A DNA stretch of 64,000 nt, from positions 62,001 through 126,000 of the forward strand of contig JAVEYG010000002.1 in assembly GCA_034003625.1 (NCBI GenBank), written 5' to 3'. Below the pieces are notes generated by a model. The model saw only the letters and a program-made list of their open reading frames with translations, ran no database searches and was not told where the DNA came from. The position numbers and the translations under genes are program-made. Positions 50,325 through 59,760 of the stretch are shown piece by piece (the stretch's first letter is position 1; every line of letters starts with the position of its first letter). Source of the DNA: GWE2-42-39 sp034003625 (lineage in GTDB: Bacteria; Bacteroidota; Bacteroidia; Bacteroidales; Prolixibacteraceae).

Positions 50325-51320
50325 TTACGGAACTTCCACTGTGTTCAATATTTCCGTGATAATTTCTTCCGAAGTGATGTTGTTGGCTTCTGCTTCGTAG
50401 CTCAGTCCGATGCGGTGGCGCATCACGTCGGGGCACACGGCACGTACATCTTCCGGGATCACATATCCGCGGCGTTTGATAAATGCGTATGCTTTGGCGG
50501 CCTGCGCCAGACTGATGCTGGCGCGGGGCGATCCTCCGTACGAGATCATATCGGCAAATTTTTCGAGCTTGTATTCTTTCGGGTCGCGGGTGGCAAATAC
50601 AATATCAACAATGTATTTCTGGATTTTTTCGTCCATGTACACATCTTTTACCACGTCGCGCGCTTTGATAATATCTTCGGGTTTCAGTACCGTTGATGCC
50701 TGTGGAAACTGTTTCAACAGATTTTGCTGGATAATCAGTTTTTCTTCTTCTTTCTTCGGATAATTGATCACTACTTTCAGCATAAAACGATCGACTTGTG
50801 CCTCAGGCAGCGGGTAAGTCCCTTCCTGTTCAATCGGGTTTTGTGTGGCCATCACGAGGAAAGGTTCCTGTAATTTGAACGTCTCTTCGCCGATGGTCAC
50901 CTGGCGTTCCTGCATGGCTTCGAGAAGCGCCGACTGCACTTTGGCAGGCGCCCGGTTGATTTCGTCGGCCAGCACAAAATTGGTGAAGATAGGCCCTTTT
51001 TTTATGACAAATTCTTCCTTCTTCTGGCTGTAAATCAGCGTACCTATCAAGTCGGCAGGCAACAGGTCGGGGGTAAATTGGATACGCGCAAATTTGGTAT
51101 CGATGGTTTTTGCCAAAGCGGTGATGGCCAGCGTTTTTGCAAGTCCGGGAACCCCTTCCAGCAGGATGTGCCCGCCCGACAACAAGCCGATCAGCAAACT
51201 TTCAACCAGATGTTTTTGTCCGACAATTACTTTGCCCATTTCCATGTTGATGATGTCAACAAAGGCGCTTTCTTTTTGAATTCTTTCGTTTAATTCACGA
51301 ATGTCAACTGCTTGATTCAT
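50325..51320 (-). CDS. MoxR-type AAA+ ATPase of the Bat operon
   Basis: A 331-residue cytoplasmic ATPase heading the Bat operon. Walker A GVPGLAKT, IQFTPDLLPADLIGTLIY, Walker B FVLADEINRAPAKVQSALLEAMQE, sensor VMATQNPIEQEGTYPLPEAQVDRF and the lid GSPRASISLAQAAKAYAF. It is distinct in sequence from the MoxR at 25470. In the family it helps assemble or activate the VWA proteins encoded downstream. A weak minus-strand -7-like TAAATTCG lies upstream near 51363-51370. Confidence 0.93.
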   Translation of the reverse strand: MNQAVDIRELNERIQKESAFVDIINMEMGKVIVGQKHLVESLLIGLLSGGHILLEGVPGLAKTLAITALAKTIDTKFARIQFTPDLLPADLIGTLIYSQKKEEFVIKKGPIFTNFVLADEINRAPAKVQSALLEAMQERQVTIGEETFKLQEPFLVMATQNPIEQEGTYPLPEAQVDRFMLKVVINYPKKEEEKLIIQQNLLKQFPQASTVLKPEDIIKARDVVKDVYMDEKIQKYIVDIVFATRDPKEYKLEKFADMISYGGSPRASISLAQAAKAYAFIKRRGYVIPEDVRAVCPDVMRHRIGLSYEAEANNITSEEIITEILNTVEVP

Positions 51321-51523
51321 ATTTTTTTAGTATTTTGTTTTTGTCAATTTTTTAATGAAGCACGAATTTAAGCTGCTAAGCTACAAAAAAGCATAAAAAA
51401 TCGTTAAATAGTGTTAAGCTATTTTAGCCCGATGCCATATGGACAATCACTCTTACCGGATGATTAAAAACAATGTGCTTTCCTGATTGTTGAATATAAA
51501 ACCTTTTTGTATGTGAATGTGAA

Positions 51524-51982
51524 ATGAGAACAACAATTTTTACGTCTGTTTTTATCCTGGTTTTCTGGGCCGGTTTTGTCAGCGCCATCAGTTTTATGGA
51601 AGCCTGGCTCAAATTTCAGGCTCCCGGTGTTACTTTGGAGGTTGGACTGGGAATCGGTATAAAAGTATTCAAAGCGCTGAACTTAGTTGAATGGGTATTG
51701 CTGATAGCTTATTTGTCGGTTGCCATCCGCAGATTTAGTTTGTTGACAGGTTTTGTACGGATTGCCTCCGGTATTGCTGCGCTGATTCTGGCAGTCCAGT
51801 CTTTCGTCGTTTTACCTGTCCTTACGCAACGCGCATTGTCGATCATTGCCGGTGAACCGGTGGAACCATCGTTTTTGCATGTTGGCTATGTGGTTGCGGA
51901 GCTCATAAAAGTAAGTTTATTAATTTTACTGGCTTTTAAATGGAGCCGTTTTGTTCAACCATCTGAAACGTATCTATCATGA
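51524..51982 (+). CDS. Small integral membrane protein
   Basis: A 152-residue protein with four predicted membrane segments: IFTSVFILVFWAGFVSAIS, FKALNLVEWVLLIAYLSVAI, IASGIAALILAVQSFVVLPVL and VVAELIKVSLLILLAFKW. I do not recognise the family with certainty; the layout is like DUF4149-type membrane proteins. The start codon is clear and the next gene overlaps its end by four bases (ATGA), so the two are probably translated together. Confidence 0.78.
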   Translation: MRTTIFTSVFILVFWAGFVSAISFMEAWLKFQAPGVTLEVGLGIGIKVFKALNLVEWVLLIAYLSVAIRRFSLLTGFVRIASGIAALILAVQSFVVLPVLTQRALSIIAGEPVEPSFLHVGYVVAELIKVSLLILLAFKWSRFVQPSETYLS

Positions 51983-52677
51983 AGAAAATCGGATTAATTG
52001 GAGGGTTAGGCCCCGAGGCTACAGTGGATTACTATAAAGCCATTATTGAAGCATTTAAGGGAGAAGGAAAACTCAATTATCCTGAAATTATTGTTTACAG
52101 TGTGAACATGTATACGTTCATCGGAAAGATGGAAGCCGGGGATTACCGGGGAGCCATGGATTACCTGGCTGCAAAGCTGAAAGCGTTGCAGGAAGCCGGG
52201 GCCGATTTTCTGGCCCTTACGGCCAATACACCGCATCTTTTTTTTAGCGAGTTACAACAGGAAGTGGAAATCCCTATGCTGAGCATTGTGGAAGCAACAG
52301 CACGGGAAGCCCGGCGGCTGGGGCTCAAGCGCCCGGGCCTGATGGGTACAGCTTTTACCATGAATGCGGATTTTTTCAGCAAGGTATTTTCTATTTTTGG
52401 GATGGAAGTGGTAATGCCATCATACGCACAAAAAGAATATATCAACAAAAAACTCTTTTCGGAGATTGAACTGGGTATATTCCGGGATGAAACGCGCGAA
52501 GGCCTTATTGAAATTATCGGGCAGATGAAAGCCGAATGGCAGGTTGACGGCATTATTATGGGCTGCACGGAGTTGCCTCTTATCCTTCCCGGTAATTCCT
52601 ATCATGAAATCCCTTCGCTGAATACCACACAAATACATGTAAACGAAATTGTGAAATGGTGTAAAGGCGATACCTGA
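51979..52677 (+). CDS. Aspartate/glutamate racemase family protein
   Basis: A 232-residue cytoplasmic racemase. Start MKKIGLIGGLGPEATVDYY is typical. The usual first catalytic Cys is replaced: LTANTPHLF has Thr81, while the second Cys is present as Cys196 in MGCTELPLIL. This Thr/Cys pair is as in Escherichia coli L-aspartate/glutamate racemase (YgeA), where it restricts the direction of racemisation, as I remember. It would supply D-Asp or D-Glu for the cell wall or turn them over. It overlaps the membrane-protein gene by four bases. Confidence 0.88.
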   Translation: MKKIGLIGGLGPEATVDYYKAIIEAFKGEGKLNYPEIIVYSVNMYTFIGKMEAGDYRGAMDYLAAKLKALQEAGADFLALTANTPHLFFSELQQEVEIPMLSIVEATAREARRLGLKRPGLMGTAFTMNADFFSKVFSIFGMEVVMPSYAQKEYINKKLFSEIELGIFRDETREGLIEIIGQMKAEWQVDGIIMGCTELPLILPGNSYHEIPSLNTTQIHVNEIVKWCKGDT

Positions 52678-52764
52678 AAGCACACAACCCCGGATAATGT
52701 TTGAATTCCTGTTCATTGTGGTCTCGGGCAGATGCCGGATGAACTAAATTTGCAGGGAGTGGAT

Positions 52765-53895
52765 TTATTCTCCGATCACTTCCTTCAGTGTTTTTTCATC
52801 GGGAATATCATTATAATGCCACTTGGCGATGATTGTTCCTTTTTTCAGGAGCAATAGCCCGGGGTTTGAACGGATAATGGTCTTCAGGGTTATTTCGTCA
52901 CAATTGAAAAAATCAATCGGAATTTTGGTGTCGGCAATGAAATTATTGATTTTGTCGCGCCCCGAAGCTGTCATTCCTGCAAATTGCATATTATTTGCAG
53001 CGGCATACCGTGCAAGTTCATTGATCCTGTTTATTGCTTTCCTACTTGTTTTTTGAAGGTCATAGGCAATCAGTAGAAATGTGTAGCCTTCGTCGTACAG
53101 GAAGAAATCTTTTACGTCTTCACCGTATTCGCTTTCCATCATAAAATCATGAACGGGCGGTTTGTATCCGGCTTTCACCAAGCGTGGCGGATCCATCGAA
53201 ACGTATTCCCAGTTTAGCGTATCCTGCCAGGGATAATTTTCTTCCGTAAAGGTTTTTATTCTACCGTTTTTCTTATTCTTGTACCTGAAAATGGTTTCAT
53301 ACACATCCTTAGGGGAGTCTTCCGGGATTTGCATTGCTTCCGGTATATTGGTCCCCACTTTATAGGGGCGGAAATCAATCACTGGTAAATGGTTATATGA
53401 ATAAGCGGCTATGTAAAAATACACGACCATCGTAATCCCGCTGAGCACAGCAGGCAGAATGATCCCGTTTTTATTTTGAAATGTGTTGCGCTTTATGAAA
53501 ATAAAAATAGCAAGAGCTGCCAATGCAATGTTTTTGTAAAATGTTTGCCAGTTGGTAAGGATGAGTGCGTCGCCAAAACAACCGCAATCGGTAACCGGAT
53601 TCGTGAGGGCAATGTATAAGGTAAGAAATGTAAAAAAGGCCATGAACAGCAAGGTTGCCCATGCGGTAAAACGCATCCAGAGGTTAAAGATCAGCGCCAC
53701 TCCGATCGCAAATTCGGCAGATGCAAGCAGGATACCTAAGGGAAAAGCGACCGGAATAAGCAACTCCCAGCCAAACGAGGTGAAGTAATCGGTAAATTTA
53801 TATGCTGAGCCCCACGGGTCGATCCCTTTTACAAAGCCCGAAAAAACAAAGGTGATCCCTAACAGGATTCGTGCGAGTTGTTGTACTATCTTCAT
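52765..53895 (-). CDS. DoxX-type membrane protein of the BT_3928 family
   Basis: A 376-residue protein. The N-terminal half has four membrane segments in a DoxX arrangement (LARILLGITFVFSGFVKGIDPWGSAYKF, LASAEFAIGVALIFNLW, LFMAFFTFLTLYIALTNPVTDCGCFGDA). A further segment near 150 is followed by a soluble C-terminal half that looks thioredoxin-like (TFLLIAYDLQKTSRKAINRINELARYAA, and GLLLLKKGTIIAKWHYNDIP). The pair of Cys in DCGCFGD is typical. A redox role with the C-terminal domain is likely but unproven. Confidence 0.86.
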   Translation of the reverse strand: MKIVQQLARILLGITFVFSGFVKGIDPWGSAYKFTDYFTSFGWELLIPVAFPLGILLASAEFAIGVALIFNLWMRFTAWATLLFMAFFTFLTLYIALTNPVTDCGCFGDALILTNWQTFYKNIALAALAIFIFIKRNTFQNKNGIILPAVLSGITMVVYFYIAAYSYNHLPVIDFRPYKVGTNIPEAMQIPEDSPKDVYETIFRYKNKKNGRIKTFTEENYPWQDTLNWEYVSMDPPRLVKAGYKPPVHDFMMESEYGEDVKDFFLYDEGYTFLLIAYDLQKTSRKAINRINELARYAAANNMQFAGMTASGRDKINNFIADTKIPIDFFNCDEITLKTIIRSNPGLLLLKKGTIIAKWHYNDIPDEKTLKEVIGE

Positions 53896-53960
53896 TTACA
53901 GTTTTCTTTTTTATTATTTCGAATATACAACAACAATACTGCTGCATTGTTGATTTCGTT

Positions 53961-55175
53961 TCAATATCCGTTCACATAAAAATACCTGATCCGGCAGGCA
54001 TTCCCGTTGCTTTGTTCATCTTTTTCTTCAGGGATGCGGATTTCCAGCGTATGATCTTTCTGATCGAGTTCGGCGGCCAAAGTGTAATACCAGGGAAGAT
54101 GGAGTCCTTTGCTCCATTTTGTAAACAAGTTTTGTTTCTGCCATTTGCCTTTATCGATGCGGTATTCAATAATTCCGGCATCCTGACCGGCAGCAACAAC
54201 AATACCAACAGCTTTTCCTTTAAAATCCAGCGAAATAATTTTACCGGGTTCGCCAATTAAAATGGGTACATCAAAAAAATCATGACGCAAACCGGTGCCG
54301 TCGTGCGGGTTCCATTTCGGATCGATTATCCAGCCTTTGGTTAATCTTACGGATTGAATACTTATTAATTTGCCTTTATCGTAGCAAAATTCATCCAGTT
54401 TTTCGGGAAGCGGATATTCTGAAATCTTATCACCGGCATCAATTCGGCATGAAAACACATTTTCCAGAAATTCGATTATTGAATGGGCATAAATTCCTTG
54501 TCCGAAGGGAGAGGGGTGAAGATCTTTGAAATCGCCTTCCCATGTAAATTCACCGTTATCGATCCGGTCGGTTACTTCCTTTGCCAGATTAATGACCGGA
54601 ATATTGTAATGACTGGCGACCTTATTGTGGCTGGTGATCACTTCCGGTTCGCGGCCTTCGTGATAATCCTTCATTTTATCGGGATCGGCAAAGTGCATCA
54701 TTACAATGTCGGCAGCCGGATTTGCTATTCGTGTGTGTCTCACGATTCCTTCCATCGCCCTGATCTGCTCAACTGTAGTCCGGCCGTTGACTGCATCGTT
54801 TACCGCAGCTTCTTCAAACAAAAGATCAATCTTTCCTTTCGAAAGTACATCTCTTACCAAACGAAAAGCACCCGGCGTTGTTCCCATTGATGGAATTCCG
54901 GCAGCAATAAATTCAAATCTGGTTTCCGGGAAACGTTTTTTTAAGTAAATGCAAACACTGTCGCGCCATCCCGGATTATATGTAATTGAACCGCCCAGAA
55001 ACGCTACCCGTCCGGTTTTATTCCGCTCAAACTGAATACGGCAATTCCGGATACCGTCGCGCACGGTGTGGTAATCTGCTGATTCAAGTGACAATTTATT
55101 CTGAGCCTGCACATTTTCAGGATTCAGTAATGCGAACAACAACAATACCGGAATGATGAAACGATATTTATTCAT
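53961..55175 (-). CDS. Secreted SGNH/GDSL-type hydrolase
   Basis: A 404-residue exported protein with signal peptide (FIIPVLLLFALLNPENVQAQ). The hydrolase domain has block I VAFLGGSITYNPGW (catalytic Ser in GGSIT), LLFEEAAVNDAVNGRTTVEQIRAMEGIVRHTR (block III Asn), and DLHPSPFGQGIYAHSIIEFL (block V Asp-His). The last 120 residues look like a beta-sandwich. These enzymes remove acyl or acetyl groups from carbohydrates. There is no carbohydrate-degradation locus near it. Confidence 0.88.
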   Translation of the reverse strand: MNKYRFIIPVLLLFALLNPENVQAQNKLSLESADYHTVRDGIRNCRIQFERNKTGRVAFLGGSITYNPGWRDSVCIYLKKRFPETRFEFIAAGIPSMGTTPGAFRLVRDVLSKGKIDLLFEEAAVNDAVNGRTTVEQIRAMEGIVRHTRIANPAADIVMMHFADPDKMKDYHEGREPEVITSHNKVASHYNIPVINLAKEVTDRIDNGEFTWEGDFKDLHPSPFGQGIYAHSIIEFLENVFSCRIDAGDKISEYPLPEKLDEFCYDKGKLISIQSVRLTKGWIIDPKWNPHDGTGLRHDFFDVPILIGEPGKIISLDFKGKAVGIVVAAGQDAGIIEYRIDKGKWQKQNLFTKWSKGLHLPWYYTLAAELDQKDHTLEIRIPEEKDEQSNGNACRIRYFYVNGY

Positions 55176-55247
55176 TACAGAACTTGGTTGAATGATTGGT
55201 TTTATCTGAAAAGAAGTTAAATATTTAAGTCTTGCTGTTTTCGTTGA

Positions 55248-55817
55248 TTAAATATTTTCAAATTCAATTTTTATAAGGGCAAATACCGCATAGTTGATCA
55301 TGTCCATGTAATTGGCATCTATTCCTTCTGAAATAATCGTTTTCCCCTGGTTGTCCTCAATTTGTTTGGTGCGTTTAATCTTCATCAGGATCAGGTCGGT
55401 GTACGAACTCATGCGCATGTTTCGCCAGGCCTCGTCGTAATCGTGGTTTTTTGCCATCATCAGCTCTTTTGCTTCCTCAAAATAATGCCGGTACAATTTC
55501 AGAATTTCATCGTTGCTGATAGGTTCCTGGTCTGAAGCGCCCTTTTCAAGTTGAATAAGCGCCATGATGCAATAGTTAATGATACCGATATATTCAGGGC
55601 GTATCCCTTCGCCTACTTTGCTGACCCCTTTTTCTTCGAGGCTGCGTATCCTCTGTGCTTTGATGTATATCTGATCCGTCAGTGAGCTGGGTCGTAAAAT
55701 ACGCCATGCAGTACCGTAATCTTTCATTTTTTTTATAAAAATGTCTTGGCATACCGAAATCACATGGTCGTATTCATGAGAGGTTTTTTCCATATATACA
55801 TTAAATTTGAAAGGCAT
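55248..55817 (-). CDS. DUF1599 (Nmad1) protein with two tandem copies of the domain
   Basis: A 189-residue soluble protein built of two similar halves. The first contains MKDYGTAWRILRPSSLTDQI, the second NHDYDEAWRNMRMSSYTDLI; each is followed by a helix rich in Lys/Arg and by GEGI or SEGI and a NY..MALI-type helix. This is DUF1599, grouped as nucleotide-modification-associated domain 1. Function in cells is not known to me. An inner ATG at 55793 (MEKTSHEYDHV) could be the start. Confidence 0.85.
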   Translation of the reverse strand: MPFKFNVYMEKTSHEYDHVISVCQDIFIKKMKDYGTAWRILRPSSLTDQIYIKAQRIRSLEEKGVSKVGEGIRPEYIGIINYCIMALIQLEKGASDQEPISNDEILKLYRHYFEEAKELMMAKNHDYDEAWRNMRMSSYTDLILMKIKRTKQIEDNQGKTIISEGIDANYMDMINYAVFALIKIEFENI

Positions 55818-55903
55818 AAAAGTATTAAATTAATGTGTAAATTAGCTCGGTTTTATTTTCCTTTTGGAAAGCAGGTTGTTAATACATTCAAATTATCCAG
55901 ACC

Positions 55904-56782
55904 ATGTTAATCACATCTAATGCATCAAAATTTTTTAAGCGCAAGCATACCATTCAGTTAAATGAGGAAATTATTGATCTGAAGGATCCGATTGTAATAG
56001 GGATTTTAAACCTTGCTCCCGATTCGTTTTATGATGGGGGTAAATACAAAAATGAAAAAAAGGTGCTGGCGCGGGCCGAAGAAATACTGGAACAGGGAGC
56101 AACATTTATTGACATTGGTGCAGTATCGACCCGTCCCGGAGCGACAGATGTATCTACAAAAACCGAGCTTGACCGGTTGCTGCCGGCTGTTTGTGCCATC
56201 CGGAAAAAATTTCCCGATGCACGCCTGTCGGTTGATACTTTCCGTTCATGGGTGGCCGTAAGGGTGATTGAAGAATGCGGTCCCTGTATGGTAAACGATA
56301 TTTCAGGAGGCAATTTTGATGTTCACATGTTTGAAACCATCGGGAAACTGGATGTGCCCTATATCCTGATGCACATTCAGGGAACTCCGCAGACGATGCA
56401 GGATGAACCAGAGTATGATGACATTATCAAAGACATATCAAACTTTTTTACGGAAAAAGTAAAACGGCTCACCAAATGTGGAGTGAAGGATGTGATTATT
56501 GATCCGGGATTTGGTTTTGGCAAAACATTAGACGATAATTATGAACTGCTCAATCGTCTCGACTCGTTTAAAGTTTTTCAGTTGCCTTTGCTCGTTGGCG
56601 TTTCGCGTAAATCGATGATTGCCAATTTACTGGGAACAACTCCTGAAGGGGCCTTGAACGGGACATCCGTGGTCAATACGTTATCGTTGATTGCCGGGGC
56701 CGATATTTTACGGGTACACGATGTGAAAGAAGCTGTCGAAGCGGTCCGCATATACAAAAAACTGAAAGAAATAGCCCTTTGA
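55904..56782 (+). CDS. folP: Dihydropteroate synthase
   Basis: A 292-residue TIM-barrel enzyme of folate synthesis that joins p-aminobenzoate to dihydropterin pyrophosphate. Motifs are GILNLAPDSFYDGG, GATFIDIGAVSTRPGA, RLSVDTFRSWVA, MVNDISGG, IDPGFGFGKTLDDNYELL and LVGVSRKSMI. The stop codon overlaps the ATG of cdaA (TGATG), a pairing I know from other Bacteroidota. Confidence 0.96.
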   Translation: MLITSNASKFFKRKHTIQLNEEIIDLKDPIVIGILNLAPDSFYDGGKYKNEKKVLARAEEILEQGATFIDIGAVSTRPGATDVSTKTELDRLLPAVCAIRKKFPDARLSVDTFRSWVAVRVIEECGPCMVNDISGGNFDVHMFETIGKLDVPYILMHIQGTPQTMQDEPEYDDIIKDISNFFTEKVKRLTKCGVKDVIIDPGFGFGKTLDDNYELLNRLDSFKVFQLPLLVGVSRKSMIANLLGTTPEGALNGTSVVNTLSLIAGADILRVHDVKEAVEAVRIYKKLKEIAL

Positions 56783-57570
56783 TGAACCTCTTTATTACGA
56801 TACGTTTTCTCGATATTCTCGATATATTGCTGGTGGCGTTTATTCTTTACCAGCTTTTCATGTTAATAAAGCGCACGGTCGCTTTCAATATTTTCCTGGG
56901 TATCTTCTTCATTTACCTTTTTTGGCTACTTGTGAAAGCCCTCAACATGGAACTGATGGGTTCCATTATGGGGCAGTTCATCGGGGTAGGGGTGTTGGCC
57001 CTTATTATCGTATTCCAACAGGAAATACGGCGTTTCTTGCTGATGATCGGTACTAATTACCGTTTGAGCCGAACATTTGGGTTTGAAAAGATATTTTCAT
57101 CAGACAAAGAGAAAATGGATACGCCCAAAGTGATCAGGGAAATTGTTAGGGCTTGCGAGAACATGGCAAAAACAAAAACCGGAGCGCTGATTGTGATTCC
57201 ACACAAATCGGAACTACCCGATCTGATCCGTACCGGTGAAGAACTCAATGCCCATGTTTCGGATGCCCTGTTGGAAACCATTTTCTTTAAAAATACCCCT
57301 CTACATGACGGAGCTGTCATTATCATTGATGATAAAATTGCGGCGGCCCGTTGTATTTTACCGGTTACCGATCAGCGGGATTTGCCCGGCAGCCTCGGGT
57401 TGCGTCACCGTGCCGCAATAGGCGTTTCGGAAAACACCGACGCATTGGCTATTGTTGTTTCGGAAGAAACCGGGAAAATTGCCCTGGCAAAAGGTGGGGC
57501 ACTGAAAACGAACCTGAATATAATTACGCTGGCAAAAGAACTTGAGGAAGTATATACATTTCCGGAGTAA
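56782..57570 (+). CDS. cdaA: Diadenylate cyclase CdaA
   Basis: A 262-residue membrane-bound enzyme that makes c-di-AMP from two ATP. Three N-terminal hydrophobic segments (ILDILLVAFILYQLFMLI, FNIFLGIFFIYLFWLLV, GVGVLALIIVF) precede a DAC domain. The catalytic DGAVIII starts at Asp176 and RHRAA at 208-212. I start at the ATG overlapping the folP stop; a TTG one codon earlier is not needed. It links the folate gene to c-di-AMP, which usually controls osmotic and envelope balance. Confidence 0.95.
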   Translation: MNLFITIRFLDILDILLVAFILYQLFMLIKRTVAFNIFLGIFFIYLFWLLVKALNMELMGSIMGQFIGVGVLALIIVFQQEIRRFLLMIGTNYRLSRTFGFEKIFSSDKEKMDTPKVIREIVRACENMAKTKTGALIVIPHKSELPDLIRTGEELNAHVSDALLETIFFKNTPLHDGAVIIIDDKIAAARCILPVTDQRDLPGSLGLRHRAAIGVSENTDALAIVVSEETGKIALAKGGALKTNLNIITLAKELEEVYTFPE

Positions 57571-57615
57571 ATATATTTTTGTCTGTTCCCGCATGAATTA
57601 TATGCCGTACGTTTT

Positions 57616-58791
57616 TTACTGTTGCTGGTACAATTTAATCAGTTCCTGGATACGGGCATTGTTGTCGGTTGCAGGTGGTTCTTTCATAGGAGGTCCGTAA
57701 TCGTCGGGCAGGGTATTGATGAAATAAAAATCGCCTAAAGGGCCTTTTACGTCAAACGGAATATTTGGACTGGTGCCGTTAGGCCTTATTCTTACAGGTG
57801 ACGGACCTGGATAAATTACGGAGGTTTCCTTGTTAAACGATTCAAACGATTTGGTCAGGTCGATAGGAAAGCTATTCGCGTCACTGTAAAAATCAACTTT
57901 CAACGAATCGGCATTTATCAAACATTCTTTGATCCTGCCGGGCGAATGCTTCACCGACCCGAGGTTGGTAAATGTGATCCCGTTACGGATTGCTTCCGGG
58001 GGATAGAACGTAAGCTGATAGCCTTGTTCCATAATCTCGCCGTCATATAATGCTTTCAGGAAATGCCGGTACGAACCGTAATAAAAATTCTGCCGGTTTT
58101 TTTCATATCTTTTTAACTGTGATTCTGATCCGTGGCCGATCGGTTCGTAATAATAATGTCCCATAATACGCCTGATATAAATGCCTGAATACGAATTAAG
58201 GGATACTTCATCGTGTGTGAGATCATCGCGTTTGGTAATGTCAAATTCACGGATCAGCACCCTGATCTTGTACCCCAGATGATTGTTTATAATGACAAGC
58301 GGTATATTCGACGTGGCCTGAAAATTCTTATCGGTACGTTTGAAATACAATACCGATTCATTCAATAGTTTATATGATGTTTGAAGATCATCGCCGATAA
58401 ATTGCTGACAAAAGAATCGTACTTCTTTTTTCCGTTCGCTGTTGCTAAGCGAATTGTAATCATCCGGATTGATCGACGAAAGGTTTAATGCAATATGGAC
58501 CGAATCGGTGAAATTGTCAATGTATGTTGCAAAAGGATCGTAATCCCTGTGTGTAACTACCAGATAACAAGGTAAGAAAGGGATGTTGATCTTAAAGTTG
58601 CCTTTTTCATCGGTTGCAGTGCCGATTGATGAGCCTGAAATAAAAAGTTCAGCAAGGTGAACGGGTTTATTATTTTCTTTGCTGATAATTTTACCATTGA
58701 TATAAAACGACGGTTCTTGGGGAGATGCCGGATAAACGACTGAAAAAATGAAAAGAGCCAATAAAAAAATCAGTCTGAGATACCCTTTCAT
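57616..58791 (-). CDS. Exported protein with carboxypeptidase-regulatory-like domain
   Basis: A 391-residue exported protein. Signal peptide (IFLLALFIFSVVYPASP), then a carboxypeptidase D regulatory-like beta domain at about 30-110 (NGKIISKENNKPVHLAELFISGSSIGTATDEKGNFKI). The remaining 270 residues match a Bacteroidota pattern without known function. No adjacent gene suggests a role. Confidence 0.82.
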   Translation of the reverse strand: MKGYLRLIFLLALFIFSVVYPASPQEPSFYINGKIISKENNKPVHLAELFISGSSIGTATDEKGNFKINIPFLPCYLVVTHRDYDPFATYIDNFTDSVHIALNLSSINPDDYNSLSNSERKKEVRFFCQQFIGDDLQTSYKLLNESVLYFKRTDKNFQATSNIPLVIINNHLGYKIRVLIREFDITKRDDLTHDEVSLNSYSGIYIRRIMGHYYYEPIGHGSESQLKRYEKNRQNFYYGSYRHFLKALYDGEIMEQGYQLTFYPPEAIRNGITFTNLGSVKHSPGRIKECLINADSLKVDFYSDANSFPIDLTKSFESFNKETSVIYPGPSPVRIRPNGTSPNIPFDVKGPLGDFYFINTLPDDYGPPMKEPPATDNNARIQELIKLYQQQ

Positions 58792-58903
58792 ACTTCTCGC
58801 ATTTTTTTTGCGTTAAGGTATCAGATTTAATTAAAATGAGGAAACTTATCTGGAACTTTTTTTTACGCAGGCAGAATAACCTTTCTTTCTGGCTGAAAGA
58901 TTG

Positions 58904-58911
58904 TACATTTG
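58904..58911 (+). promoter_or_regulatory. -7 box (TACATTTG) for mazG
   Basis: Exact TAnnTTTG match, 33 bases before the mazG ATG, with TTTC at 58882-58885 in place of the -33 TTTG. Confidence 0.48.
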
Positions 58912-58943
58912 CTGATCATGATTTTTAATCGGAAAATTGGAAG

Positions 58944-59720
58944 ATGGACGAACGTTTGAACGTATTTGGCGAATTGCTCGGCATCATGGATGAGTTGCGC
59001 AAAAAATGCCCGTGGGACAAAGAGCAAACATTTGAATCGTTGCGCAAACTCACAATTGAGGAAACCTACGAATTGGGCGATGCCATTTTGCAGGGCGACC
59101 TGTCGGAAATAAAAAAAGAATTGGGCGATTTGCTTCTGCATATTGTGTTTTATGCGAAAATAGGGGAAGAAAAGAATTCGTTTAGCATAACTGATGTCAT
59201 TAAAGGCATAAATGAGAAACTGATTTACCGGCATCCCCATATTTTTGGAGATGTGGAGGTAGGTAGCGCCCGCGAAGTGGAACAAAATTGGGAGGCTTTG
59301 AAGCTGAAGGAAAAAGGCCGTAAAAAGAAACAGGTTTTGGAAGGCGTTCCTGCTTCACTTCCTGCGTTGGTAAAAGCAAACCGTATACAGGAAAAAGCCA
59401 GTGGCGTGGGTTTTGACTGGGAACATCGGGAGCAGGTGTGGGACAAAGTGAAAGAAGAAATCGCCGAACTCCAGCGTGAAATTGATAAAACCGACGCCGA
59501 TAAAATAGAAGCCGAATTTGGCGACTTGTTTTTTGCTATGGTAAATGCCGCACGGCTGTATGGTGTTGACCCCGAAACCGCGCTCGAACGCACCAACCTG
59601 AAGTTTATCAGGCGTTTCAATTTTCTCGAAAGCCAGACATTGAAAAAAGGCATTGACCTGAAACAAATGAGCCTGGCCGAAATGGATGTAATTTGGGAAA
59701 AAGCAAAACGTCAGGAGTAA
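58944..59720 (+). CDS. mazG: Nucleoside triphosphate pyrophosphohydrolase MazG
   Basis: A 258-residue enzyme that hydrolyses NTPs to NMP and pyrophosphate, clearing abnormal nucleotides. It has two MazG domains: LRKLTIEETYELGDAILQ with KELGDLLLHIVFYAKIGEE, and DKVKEEIAELQREIDK with AEFGDLFFAMVNAARL. RHPHIFGDVEV is the family linker. Length is standard. Confidence 0.95.
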   Translation: MDERLNVFGELLGIMDELRKKCPWDKEQTFESLRKLTIEETYELGDAILQGDLSEIKKELGDLLLHIVFYAKIGEEKNSFSITDVIKGINEKLIYRHPHIFGDVEVGSAREVEQNWEALKLKEKGRKKKQVLEGVPASLPALVKANRIQEKASGVGFDWEHREQVWDKVKEEIAELQREIDKTDADKIEAEFGDLFFAMVNAARLYGVDPETALERTNLKFIRRFNFLESQTLKKGIDLKQMSLAEMDVIWEKAKRQE

Positions 59721-59760
59721 AAGCATATAATTGTTTCGTACAGAATATTTTACTTTACTT

